Below, in pieces: positions 14,809-23,039 of a stretch of DNA of 33,413 bases. The notes beneath the pieces are model-generated. The model saw nothing but the letters and a program-made list of their open reading frames with translations. It searched no databases and had not been told where the DNA came from. The translations under genes and the position numbers were made by a program. The stretch is from Paractinoplanes toevensis (GTDB lineage: Bacteria > Actinomycetota > Actinomycetes > Mycobacteriales > Micromonosporaceae). Within the stretch, counting starts at the first letter, position 1. Each line of letters opens with the position of its first letter. The stretch is from assembly GCF_018332695.1 (NCBI RefSeq), contig NZ_BOQN01000158.1, positions 1 through 33,413 of the forward strand, given 5' to 3'.

Positions 14809-17333
14809 CGCGCCTCCCCGGCGGTGATCTCCCGGCCCAGCAGCGCGCTGAGCGTGGGCAGCACGAGATCGGCGCGTCCGGCGTCGAAGCCGAGAGCGCC
14901 GACCTCCGGATCGGTCCGGATTTTCCCGGACACACGCTCGCCGATCGCCCGCCGCTCCCCGGCCTCGAAAGCGCCGAACGTCCGCCGCAGCAGCGGCAGC
15001 ACGCTGTCGAACGCGTCCGCCGGGATGTCCGCCAGCCACTCGTCGAGCAGCGCCAGCAGGGCGTCGTCGTGCACCAGCAGCAGCCCGCCACCGGACAGGA
15101 AACCCTCCACCCAGGCGGCCCCGTGCGCGGGGGGAGTGCCCACGGTCAGCGGCAGCCGCAGCCGCCGGCGCACCTCGGCCGCGTCGAGTCGCCCGGCGTC
15201 CATCAACAGCCGGGTGAGCCGGCCGGCGAGCAGCCCGTGCAGGTCACCCCGCCCGGCCAGCGACGCGAGCGTGCCGAGCCACCGGTCCCGCAGATCGTCG
15301 TCGGCGAGCAGGCCGACCGCCGAATGCACCCCGTCGATCCGGTCCCGCAGCACCTTCGCGGCCTCGTCGGAGACCGAGCCGACCGCGGACGGCAGCCCGG
15401 CGCACACCCGGGTCAGCAGACTAGCGGTCACCGTGGCCAGCCCGGCCACGTCGGTCTGCCGCACGTCGCCGTAGCGCAGGGTGCGAGCCAGCGCCGGGAT
15501 CGCCGCCATCAGGTGGTTGACGTCGGCGTCCAGCGCCGCCCGGACGTCGAGCGCCGCCAGCACCGGCGGGTAGGCGCCGGTGAGGTCGGCGAGCAGGCAC
15601 GTCTCCACCAGCGCGGTCACGTCGGCGAGGGTCTCCGCGTCGGCGGCGGCCCGGGTGACCTTGGCGGTGGCGGCGGAGAGCACGGTCGTGCCGAACATGC
15701 TCCCCTCGACCAGCCGCACCGCGAACTCGGGCTGCCAGCGCAGCCGCCACTCCTCGCGGAACGTGCCGGTGCTGCCGCGCCGGGCCTGCGGCGGCTCACC
15801 CCACGGCACGCCGAGAATGCGCAGCCGGTGCAGCAGGCGGCTGCGCTGCAACCCGATCTCCTTACGGAGATCGAGTTCAAGATCCCGATCGAGGGCCTCG
15901 GGCTTCAGCCGCAGGGCCCGCTGCTGATTGGCAAGATCTTTCGCAAGCGGTACGGCGGGCATGTCCTCCGGGACACCACCCAGCCGCTCACCGATCACGA
16001 GCCGGTTGCTGATCAGGCTGACCCGCAGCGGCTCGCCGTCACACATGACCGCCTCGGCCGCCTCGGTCACCTCGGCCAGTCCGGCGAGCGGCCGCCCGCG
16101 CAGCGTGGCGAGCGCCTCGGCGAGCCGGGTCGCCTCGATGATGTGCGCCGACGAGGTCGGCACCCCTTCGGCGCGCAACACTCCCGCCGCGTCGACCAGC
16201 CAGCGCGTCACCACCTCGTCGGCGGTGGTGAACAGGTGGTGGTACCACCCCGGCGACCGGACCCCGGCGCCGTAACCGCTCCAGGAGGCGAGCCGCCCGT
16301 AGGTCCACGGCACCCAGGTGAACGACACCTTGCCCTTACGACGCCCCTTGAGCAGGGCGGCGTCGTCCTTGGCCGCGACCTTCCGGGTCAGCGCCGGCAC
16401 GTGCCAGGCCCCGCAGACGACCGCGATCTCGTCATACTTCTTCCGGACCTCCCGCAGAACGGTCCGCATGTAGGCCTCGCGCACCAGATCGTCCGGGTCC
16501 TCCGGCGAGTCGTCCCGGATCGCACCCATGGCCTCGGCGATCGCCTCGAACGCGGGCATCCCGCGGTGCTCGACCACGTCCTCCCACCAGCGCTCCGGAT
16601 CGTCATATCCGGCCGCCGCGGCCAGCTCCCCGATGGGATCGACCGGCCGCTCCGGCACCCGCTCGACCGCCGTGCCGCCGTCCTCCGCCGCGCCACCGTC
16701 CTCCGCCGTGCCGGCTTCCCCGGCCTCACCCGCCGCCGGCACACTCGCCGCGGGCTCCACTTGCGACTCCGCGGAGTCCGGCTGAGACCGCGTGTCCGGC
16801 TGAAGTCCCGCGCCGGGCTGAGAGCGCGCCTCCGGCTGCGGCTGCGCGTCCGGCTGAAGTCCCGCGCCGGGCTGGGAGCCTGCGTCCGCCTGCGGCTCGG
16901 TCTGCGCGCCCGGCTGCGGCTGAAGTTCCGCGCCCGGGTGGGAGCGCGGATCGGGCTGGGAGCGCGGATCGGGTCGTGACCCAGCTGCGTCGTTCGGTGC
17001 GCGGCGGCCGGTGGTGCCGCTCAGGCGGTACGCGAACGGCAGGTCGAAGAAGCGGACCGGCACGCCGTTGGTCACCGCCCACCGGATTGCCTGCCACTCC
17101 GGGGAGAAGACCGCGAACGGCCAGAACGCGGCCCGCCGCGGGTCGTCGGTCGCGTAGCCCAGCAGCGCCACCGGCGGCTCGAGGCCGGCGTCGGCCACCC
17201 AGCGCACCAGGTCGTCCGCCTCCGGTGGCCCTTCGACCAGGAGTATCTGCGGCGGCTGCCGCTCGAGCTCCTGCACCACGGCCCGGGCCGACCCGGGACC
17301 GTGGTGGCGGATGCCGTAGAGCCGCTCAGGCAT
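14805..17333 (-). CDS. DUF5682 family protein
   Basis: 842 aa. The N-terminus has YGIRHHGPGSARAV (6-19) and LLVEGPPEADDL (31-42). After a long Pro/Gln/Ser-rich insert (about 111-228) the fold resumes with VEHRGMPAFEAIAEAMG, REAYMRTVLREV and VVCGAWHVPAL (305-315). The order of a GxxHHG motif, an E-rich strand and a terminal GAWHVP resembles the TraB/PrgY and ChaN-EreA superfamily, which I offer as inference. The rest, to 842, is a long helical region of unknown role. It overlaps the upstream MoxR gene by 8 nt and the VWA gene by 4 nt, indicating translational coupling. Probably a partner or effector of the MoxR-VWA pair. Confidence 0.85.
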   Translation of the reverse strand: MPERLYGIRHHGPGSARAVVQELERQPPQILLVEGPPEADDLVRWVADAGLEPPVALLGYATDDPRRAAFWPFAVFSPEWQAIRWAVTNGVPVRFFDLPFAYRLSGTTGRRAPNDAAGSRPDPRSQPDPRSHPGAELQPQPGAQTEPQADAGSQPGAGLQPDAQPQPEARSQPGAGLQPDTRSQPDSAESQVEPAASVPAAGEAGEAGTAEDGGAAEDGGTAVERVPERPVDPIGELAAAAGYDDPERWWEDVVEHRGMPAFEAIAEAMGAIRDDSPEDPDDLVREAYMRTVLREVRKKYDEIAVVCGAWHVPALTRKVAAKDDAALLKGRRKGKVSFTWVPWTYGRLASWSGYGAGVRSPGWYHHLFTTADEVVTRWLVDAAGVLRAEGVPTSSAHIIEATRLAEALATLRGRPLAGLAEVTEAAEAVMCDGEPLRVSLISNRLVIGERLGGVPEDMPAVPLAKDLANQQRALRLKPEALDRDLELDLRKEIGLQRSRLLHRLRILGVPWGEPPQARRGSTGTFREEWRLRWQPEFAVRLVEGSMFGTTVLSAATAKVTRAAADAETLADVTALVETCLLADLTGAYPPVLAALDVRAALDADVNHLMAAIPALARTLRYGDVRQTDVAGLATVTASLLTRVCAGLPSAVGSVSDEAAKVLRDRIDGVHSAVGLLADDDLRDRWLGTLASLAGRGDLHGLLAGRLTRLLMDAGRLDAAEVRRRLRLPLTVGTPPAHGAAWVEGFLSGGGLLLVHDDALLALLDEWLADIPADAFDSVLPLLRRTFGAFEAGERRAIGERVSGKIRTDPEVGALGFDAGRADLVLPTLSALLGREITAGEAR
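16794..16874 (-). repeat. Direct repeat in the disordered insert of the DUF5682 gene
   Basis: A 27-nt sequence at 16794-16820 recurs exactly at 16848-16874, 54 nt apart (18 codons). In protein it gives SQPGAGLQPD at about residues 153-162 and 171-180, within a degenerate Pro/Gln/Ser/Asp array spanning about 16740-16985. Such arrays tend to vary in length. Confidence 0.85.
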
Positions 17334-18387
17334 CGCGGGCGGCCCGGTAGAAGTCGAGCCAGTCGGGGCGCTCGCGCACCACGGTCTCCAGGTACTCGCG
17401 CCAGACCACCCCGTCCGACACCGGGTCCTTGACCACGGCGCCGAGGATGCCCGCGGCCACGTCGGCCGGGTGCAGGGTGCCGTCGCCGAAGTGTGCGGCC
17501 AACGCCATCCCGTTGGTGATCACCGAGATCGCCTCGGCGGTGGAGAGCGTGCCGGTCGGCGACTTCAGCTTCGTCCGCCCGTCCTCGGTGAGCCCGGTGC
17601 GCAGCTCGCGGAAGACGGTGACCACCCGCCGGATCTCCTCGAGCGCGGTCGGCACCGTCGGCAGGTCGAGCGACGCGCCGAGCTGGGCCACCCGCCGCGC
17701 GACGATCTCGACCTCCTCGTCGGCCGACGCCGGCATCGGCAGCACCACCGTGTTGAAGCGGCGGCGCAGCGCGCTGGACAGCTCGTTGACCCCGCGGTCG
17801 CGGTCGTTGGCGGTGGCGATCAGGTTGAAGCCGCGCTGCGCCTGCACCTCGGTGTTGAGCTCGGGGACCGGCAGCGTCTTCTCGGAGAGGATGGTGATCA
17901 GCGCGTCCTGCACGTCGGACGGCACCCGGGTGAGCTCCTCCAGCCGGGCGATCGTGCCGCCCCGCATGGCCCGCATGATCGGGCTGGGCACCAGGGCGTC
18001 GTCGGTCGGGCCCTCGGCGATCAGGCGGGCGTAGTTCCAGCCGTACCGGATGGCCTCCTCGGCCGTGCCGGCGGTGCCCTGGACCAGGAGTTTCGAGTCG
18101 CCGGAGATGGCCGCCGCGAGGTGCTCGGACACCCAGGTCTTGGCGGTTCCGGGCACGCCGAGCAGCAGCAGCGCCCGGTCGGTGGCCAGGGTCGCCACCG
18201 CGACCTCGACGAGCCGGCGGGGCCCCACGTACTTCGGGGTGATCTTGGCGCCGTCGCCGAGCAGGTAGGTCACCACGGCCTGCGGGGAGAGCCGCCAGCC
18301 GGGCGGCCGGGTGCGGTCGTCGGTGGCGGCGAGCAGGGCCAGCTCGTCGGAATACTGATCTTCGGCGTGCGGGCGCAGGGCGGTCAC
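17326..18387 (-). CDS. MoxR-type AAA+ ATPase
   Basis: 353 aa from the GTG at 18387, which overlaps the SWIM stop as GTGA; upstream in-frame codons lie inside the SWIM gene. Walker A GVPGTAKT is at 77-84, the Walker B region is GGTIARLEEL near 143-152, then the MoxR segment VQDALITILSEKTLPVP, sensor 1 in LIATANDRDRG and the arginine-bearing SSALRRRFNT. It is a predicted ATP-driven remodeller of the MoxR group, which usually partners VWA proteins. It sits between the SWIM-DUF5691 and DUF5682 genes, overlapping both, so all four products are probably made together. Confidence 0.92.
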   Translation of the reverse strand: MTALRPHAEDQYSDELALLAATDDRTRPPGWRLSPQAVVTYLLGDGAKITPKYVGPRRLVEVAVATLATDRALLLLGVPGTAKTWVSEHLAAAISGDSKLLVQGTAGTAEEAIRYGWNYARLIAEGPTDDALVPSPIMRAMRGGTIARLEELTRVPSDVQDALITILSEKTLPVPELNTEVQAQRGFNLIATANDRDRGVNELSSALRRRFNTVVLPMPASADEEVEIVARRVAQLGASLDLPTVPTALEEIRRVVTVFRELRTGLTEDGRTKLKSPTGTLSTAEAISVITNGMALAAHFGDGTLHPADVAAGILGAVVKDPVSDGVVWREYLETVVRERPDWLDFYRAARDA

Positions 18388-21284
18388 TGGAACTCCTGAA
18401 ACATCTCGTGGCGGAAGGTGAGCGTGCGGGCGAGGTCGGCGACCGGCCGCACCCTCGACTGGTCGGCCGGTTCCTGGTCGAGCTGGACGGCGAGGCGGCC
18501 GACCAGCTCGGCGTAGGCCGGGGGCATGGACACGGCGGCCGAGCGGCACAGCTCGCCGAGCTGCCAGGTGTGCCGGTCGGTGCGGGCGCGGTGGGCGATG
18601 GTCTCGAGCACCGTGACGGACAGTTCCTCGGGCCAGCTCCCGGGGTGGATGGCGAGCAGCCGGTGGGCCATGCCGTCCTCCCGGCGCAGCGCGTCGGCGG
18701 CGAGCCGGCCCAGCTCGTCGTGCGGCAGCACGAGATGAAGGTCCCAGCGCACCGACTCGCGCAGCGCGCCGGACGCCTCGTCGAGCAGCGCGATCGCCCA
18801 GGCCGGGTCGTTCTGCGCGATGGCGGCCTTGGCCCAGCCGTGCAGCAGCGCCGCCTCCCAGTCGGTGCCGCGGGCCAGGCTCAGCATGGTCGCCGGAGCG
18901 GCCCAGGTCGTCAGCGGCGCCCCGGCCAGGATCTCCTCGAGCAGCCAGGCGCTGACGCCGAGCCCGCGCGCGGGCGTCGCGGCCACGCCGTCCCGCCGCA
19001 TCCCGGTGTCGAGGTCGTCGGGCGGGGTGACCACGAGTCGCCGGTTCTCGTAGCGCAGGGCGGCTCGCGCCCGCTGCGTCATCCGCGCCGCGAGCGACGA
19101 GCCGGGCAGGGTGCGCAGCAGGTCGAGGGCCGCCTCGCGGACCTCCTTGCGGCGATCGTCGAGCGCCTGCTCGAGAAACGCGTCGTCGTCGACTGACAGC
19201 CCGGTGCCGAGCGCGGTCACGAACCGGGCGCGGTCATCCGACGACTCCGCGGCCCAGGTCTGCTCCAGCAGCGAGCGCGCCCCGGCCGGGTCGGCCCGCC
19301 GGAACTCCGTGAGGTAACCGAGCCGCTCACCGACCGTGCCGGTCTCCCAAGCCGAGGCCGGGCCAGCAGTCCCCGGCCCCGACGCGCCCGCCGGTCCCGA
19401 CGGCGCCGACCCGCCTGCCGGTCTCGACGGCGGCGCCGACCCGCCTGCCGGTCCCGACGGCGGCGCCGACGAAGGCGCCGGTGGGAAAGCCGCGGCCGAT
19501 GCGGGTGCCGCGACGGATTCGTCGCGCAGCCAGCGCCAGTCGGCGCGCATCCCGGCCAGCCAGGTGCCGCGACGACCGGCGACCTGAGCGAGAGCCGAGC
19601 GGATGATGGAGTTGCGCCGGCCGGCCTCGAGCAGCGCCGGCAGCACCACCGGCGGCACGTGGCCGCCCTTGGCGGCGGCCGCTTCGAGCCACTGTGCCAG
19701 CAGTTCCTGGGCGAGCTGGGCGCCACCCGGCACGCCCTCACCGAGGATGCGGATGAGCCGCAGCCCGGTGGCGGGCGGCAGTGGCGGCGTGATCTCGACC
19801 GGAGCGGGCGGCACCGGCACGTGACCGGACGAGGCGGGCGCGAGGCCGGCCCGGCGCCGGGTCAGCGCGACCGCCGCGGTCTCCAGCAGCGTGGACGAGC
19901 CCGGCCACGGCCGCCGGTTGGTGCCGACCAGGGCGGCGGCCAGCAGGTCGGGCGGCAGCTCGGGGGTGCGCGGGGCGGCCGGGTCGAGCACCGGCGCACC
20001 GGCCGGCACGAAGAGGCCGTCGGTCCAGGCGGCGAGCGGCCGCAGCCCGGACGGCGACCACTCGGCCGCGACGGTGGCGGGGGCGGCGCCGGCCGCGGCG
20101 AGCAGCCACCACGGCTCGCGGTGCCCGGCGGCGAGGGGGAGCGCGGCGCCGGACGCGTCGACCAGCCAGCCGTCGTCGGCGGGGGTGACCTGGGAGAGCA
20201 GGACGGGAGCGTCGTAGCGCCACGGCTCCCCGGCCACGGTCTCGGCCCAGCCGGCCAGCGCGGCGGAGAGCGGCAGGGCTCCGGACGGGGAGGCGAACGG
20301 CTCGGCGGCGCTGTCGCGCGAGGCGACCAGCGCGCGCAGCGGCACCGAGCCGGGATAGAACGTGAGGTCGCCGCGGAACTCGGTGCCCGCCACCAGGTCG
20401 GACACCAGCGGCTGGCCGCCCGCGGCGAACGCGAGCACGAGCGCGAACCGGCCGCTCGACGAGCCGCGCAGCCACGTGCGCCGGGTGGTGAGGTTGCCGT
20501 CGTCGGTGTCGACCTGGCCGATCACCTGCCACCGGTCGGTGACCCGCGGACCGGCCAGCACCTCTTCGGTGCCGACCGGGAAACCGATCCGGCTGCGGAC
20601 CGTGGCGGCCAACTCCGGGGGCAGGTCGGCGAGGCGGTCGTGACCGGCGACCAGCAGCTGCAGCAGGGCGAGCTCGCCGAGGAGGCGGTCAGCCCAGTGC
20701 GGGCCGATACCGGCGATCGTGCCGAGCCGGCGGACGGCGCCCGCGGCGGCCGGTGCCTGGGCGTCGACCAGCCGCGCGGCCATCGCGTCGAACGGCGCCG
20801 GACCACCGCGCTGCGCCCCGGCCAGGCCCTGCCGCACCTGGTCGTCGAGCCAGCGACTCAGCTCGATCATGCCGCCGGCGACCCGCTCGGCCCGCTGCTC
20901 CACCCGTTTCGCGGCGGCGGCCGGATCGGGTGTGGTGGCCGCGCGGGGCTCGGCCGCGGCGGCCGCCTTGGCCGCGCGAGTGGCCTGCCACTCCCGGGCG
21001 AACTCGGGGGCGTCGGCGGCGGAGACCTCGGACTCGGCCCAGAGCAGCAGCAGGGCCAGCGCGTGCTTGCACGGGATCTTGCGGCTCGGGCAGGAGCATT
21101 TGAAGGCCGGGCCGGCGAGGTCGACGCACACCTGATAACTGCGGCACTGTCCCCACAGGACGTCGTCGAGCCGCCCGGACGCCGACCAGGAACCGGGGGA
21201 GGAGAGCCCGCGCGCGGCCTTCACCGAGGCGGCGTCGGGCGCTAGCGTCTCGACCTGGGCGGCGGACCATCTTTCAACGGGCAC
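18384..21284 (-). CDS. SWIM zinc-finger and DUF5691-like fusion protein
   Basis: 966 aa from a GTG at 21284 (VPVERWSAAQ); a TTG at 21290 is an alternative. Longer readings run into the divergent SDR gene. The SWIM zinc finger is C63-x-C65 ... C72-x-H74 (FKCSCPSRKIPCKH). Long helical and beta regions follow. From about residue 500 the sequence RLIRILGEGVPGGAQLAQELL and RNSIIRSALAQVAGRRGTWLAG looks like DUF5691, often a separate gene in related operons. A Pro/Gly/Ser tandem repeat sits inside this half. It heads the minus-strand operon. SWIM domains bind DNA or proteins; here the role is probably recognition for the MoxR-VWA machine, which is inference. Its promoter must lie in the 61-nt gap to the SDR gene. 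Confidence 0.82.
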   Translation of the reverse strand: MPVERWSAAQVETLAPDAASVKAARGLSSPGSWSASGRLDDVLWGQCRSYQVCVDLAGPAFKCSCPSRKIPCKHALALLLLWAESEVSAADAPEFAREWQATRAAKAAAAAEPRAATTPDPAAAAKRVEQRAERVAGGMIELSRWLDDQVRQGLAGAQRGGPAPFDAMAARLVDAQAPAAAGAVRRLGTIAGIGPHWADRLLGELALLQLLVAGHDRLADLPPELAATVRSRIGFPVGTEEVLAGPRVTDRWQVIGQVDTDDGNLTTRRTWLRGSSSGRFALVLAFAAGGQPLVSDLVAGTEFRGDLTFYPGSVPLRALVASRDSAAEPFASPSGALPLSAALAGWAETVAGEPWRYDAPVLLSQVTPADDGWLVDASGAALPLAAGHREPWWLLAAAGAAPATVAAEWSPSGLRPLAAWTDGLFVPAGAPVLDPAAPRTPELPPDLLAAALVGTNRRPWPGSSTLLETAAVALTRRRAGLAPASSGHVPVPPAPVEITPPLPPATGLRLIRILGEGVPGGAQLAQELLAQWLEAAAAKGGHVPPVVLPALLEAGRRNSIIRSALAQVAGRRGTWLAGMRADWRWLRDESVAAPASAAAFPPAPSSAPPSGPAGGSAPPSRPAGGSAPSGPAGASGPGTAGPASAWETGTVGERLGYLTEFRRADPAGARSLLEQTWAAESSDDRARFVTALGTGLSVDDDAFLEQALDDRRKEVREAALDLLRTLPGSSLAARMTQRARAALRYENRRLVVTPPDDLDTGMRRDGVAATPARGLGVSAWLLEEILAGAPLTTWAAPATMLSLARGTDWEAALLHGWAKAAIAQNDPAWAIALLDEASGALRESVRWDLHLVLPHDELGRLAADALRREDGMAHRLLAIHPGSWPEELSVTVLETIAHRARTDRHTWQLGELCRSAAVSMPPAYAELVGRLAVQLDQEPADQSRVRPVADLARTLTFRHEMFQEFQ
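19401..19470 (-). repeat. 30-bp tandem repeat in the SWIM-DUF5691 gene
   Basis: Two units, 19401-19430 and 19431-19460, differ at one base, and a third begins at 19461. The unit is ten codons (SAPPSRPAGG / SAPPSGPAGG), so copy changes keep the frame. It forms a flexible linker. Confidence 0.85.
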
Positions 21285-21345
21285 GGGCAAAACCCTAGAC
21301 GCGCCGTACGACATTTCCGCGGGTCCAGCGAATAGGGTGAAAGCC

Positions 21346-21990
21346 ATGCGGGTGATGATCTTCGGGGCGACCGGGATGGTCGGGCAGGGCGTGCTCCGGG
21401 AGAGCCTGCTGGCCCCCGATGTCGAGCAGGTGCTGGCCGTGATCCGCAGTCCGACCGGTGTGCACCACCCGAAGCTGCGCGAGGTGAAGGTCGAGGATTT
21501 CGCCGATCTCACCCCGATCCGCGACGAGCTGACCGGCTACGACGCCTGCTTCTACTGCCTGGGCGCCTCCTCGGTCGGCATGACCGAGGCCGACTACACC
21601 CGGGTCTCCTACGACTACCCGATGGCCGCGGCCCGCCTCCTCGCCGAGATCGACCCGCAGACCTGTTTCGTCTACGTCAGCGGTGCCGGCACCAACCCGC
21701 AGGGCCGGCAGATGTGGGCCCGGGTGAAGGGCCGCACCGAGCTCGAGGTCATCGAGCTGCTGCCGCGTGGTTACGCGGTCCGTCCCGGCATGATCCAGCC
21801 GACCCACGGCGTGCGGTCGAAGACCCGGTGGTACAACGCGATCTACACGGCGGTCGCCCCGGCGATCCCGCTGCTGGAGCGGATCGCGCCGAAGTACGTG
21901 ACGACGACCGACCGCCTCGCCCGGTCGATGCTCCAGCTGGCCCGGGTCGGTTTCCCCCGGCACATCCTGGAGAACGCCGACCTGCGTTAG
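21346..21990 (+). CDS. NAD(P)-binding atypical SDR family protein
   Basis: 214 aa from the ATG at 21346 (AGGG upstream); a GTG at 21337 would add three residues. The dinucleotide motif MIFGATGMVGQGVL is at residues 4-17. Further marks are FYCLGASSVGM near 75-85, FVYVSGAGT near 110-118 and an intact K in RVKGRTELEVIELLPRGYAVRPGMI, as in the HTATIP2-like atypical short-chain dehydrogenase group, in which the usual YxxxK is altered. Substrate unknown. It is divergent from the SWIM operon, and its stop overlaps the convergent GST stop by 3 nt. Probably monocistronic. Confidence 0.85.
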   Translation: MRVMIFGATGMVGQGVLRESLLAPDVEQVLAVIRSPTGVHHPKLREVKVEDFADLTPIRDELTGYDACFYCLGASSVGMTEADYTRVSYDYPMAAARLLAEIDPQTCFVYVSGAGTNPQGRQMWARVKGRTELEVIELLPRGYAVRPGMIQPTHGVRSKTRWYNAIYTAVAPAIPLLERIAPKYVTTTDRLARSMLQLARVGFPRHILENADLR

Positions 21991-22994
21991 CCGACCGGGC
22001 CGTGCTCGGCCGGCACGACCTCGGCGGGGACCGGCGGCGGAGGCGGTGTCCCGTCCCCGAACGGCCGGCCGCCGAGCTTCTCCCGCCCGTGCTCGTCGAG
22101 CCAGTTGGACAGCGAAGGCCCGGCCGGCACGATCCGGGTCGGGTTGATGTCCTTGTGCACCACGTAGTAGTGCTGCTTGATGTGCACGAAGTCGATCGTG
22201 TCGCCGAAACCCGGAGTCTGGAACAGGTCCCGCGCGTACGCCCAAAGCACCGGCATCTCGCTCAGCTTGCTCCGATTGCACTTGAAATGGCCGTGGTAGA
22301 CGGCGTCGAAGCGCACCAGCGTGGTGAACAGCCGCACGTCCGCCTCGGTGATCGTGTCCCCGACCAGGTAGCGCTGCGTGGTCAGCCGCTCGGAGAGCTT
22401 GTCGAGCCGGTCGAAGAGGCGGTGGTAAGCCGTCTCGTAGGCCTCCTGCGTCCCGGCGAATCCGGCCCGGTAGACCCCGTTGTTCACGTCCGCGAAGACG
22501 AACCGGTTGACCTTGTCGATCTCCTCGCGGAGTGCGGCCGGATACAACGACGGCGCCCCCGACCGATGAAAGGCCGTCCACTCCAGCGACAGATCGATGG
22601 TGATCTGGGCGAAGTCGTTGGTGACCACCTGCCCGGTCGGCACGTCGACGATGGCCGGCACGGTGATGCCCTTGTCGTACGAAGGGTATCGGGCGAGGAA
22701 CGCCTCCTGCAGCCGCTCGATGCCGAGCACCGGGTCGCGCCCGTCCGGGTCCAGGTCGAACGTCCAGCTCCGCTCGTCGTGGGTGGGCCCGGCGATGCCC
22801 ATCGACAGCGCGTCCTCGAGGCCGAGCAGCCGGCGCACGATGATCGCCCGGTTGGCCCATGGGCAGGCCCGGCTCACCACCAGCCGATAGCGGCCCGGCT
22901 CCACCGGATAACCGTCCCGCCCGTCCGCGGTGATCCGGGTGGGGATGTATCGCTGATCCCGGGTGAACTCGCCGGCCGGATTCACGTAAGCCAT
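21987..22994 (-). CDS. Glutathionyl-hydroquinone-reductase-like glutathione S-transferase (Xi class)
   Basis: 335 aa. The active-site motif SRACPWANRA near residues 41-50 is the CPWA-type signature of glutathionyl-hydroquinone reductases (YqjG/EcM4). Other family marks are the GITVPAIVD strand, TNDFAQI, FADVNNGVYRAGFAGTQEAYE and ITEADVRLFTTLVRFDAVYHGHFKCN. In actinobacteria, which generally lack glutathione, such enzymes probably use mycothiol; that is inference. It would reductively remove thiol adducts from hydroquinones. The C-terminal tail is Pro-rich. Divergent from the CaCA antiporter across a 45-nt gap, and convergent with the SDR gene with stop codons sharing bases. Confidence 0.88.
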   Translation of the reverse strand: MAYVNPAGEFTRDQRYIPTRITADGRDGYPVEPGRYRLVVSRACPWANRAIIVRRLLGLEDALSMGIAGPTHDERSWTFDLDPDGRDPVLGIERLQEAFLARYPSYDKGITVPAIVDVPTGQVVTNDFAQITIDLSLEWTAFHRSGAPSLYPAALREEIDKVNRFVFADVNNGVYRAGFAGTQEAYETAYHRLFDRLDKLSERLTTQRYLVGDTITEADVRLFTTLVRFDAVYHGHFKCNRSKLSEMPVLWAYARDLFQTPGFGDTIDFVHIKQHYYVVHKDINPTRIVPAGPSLSNWLDEHGREKLGGRPFGDGTPPPPPVPAEVVPAEHGPVG

Positions 22995-23039
22995 GTCTCT
23001 TATCCTGCCTCGCGCGGCGGCATCTGGCAGAGTTGTCGG

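Noticed and set aside
13786..16979. Long plus-strand frames opposite the VWA and DUF5682 genes
   Set aside because: Composition is that of reversed coding DNA (RR, GG, HR runs). The minus-strand products have complete motifs and coupled starts.
16740..16985. Mobile insertion within the DUF5682 gene
   Set aside because: The insert keeps frame and GC content, has no inverted ends or target duplication, and is a degenerate codon-level repeat.
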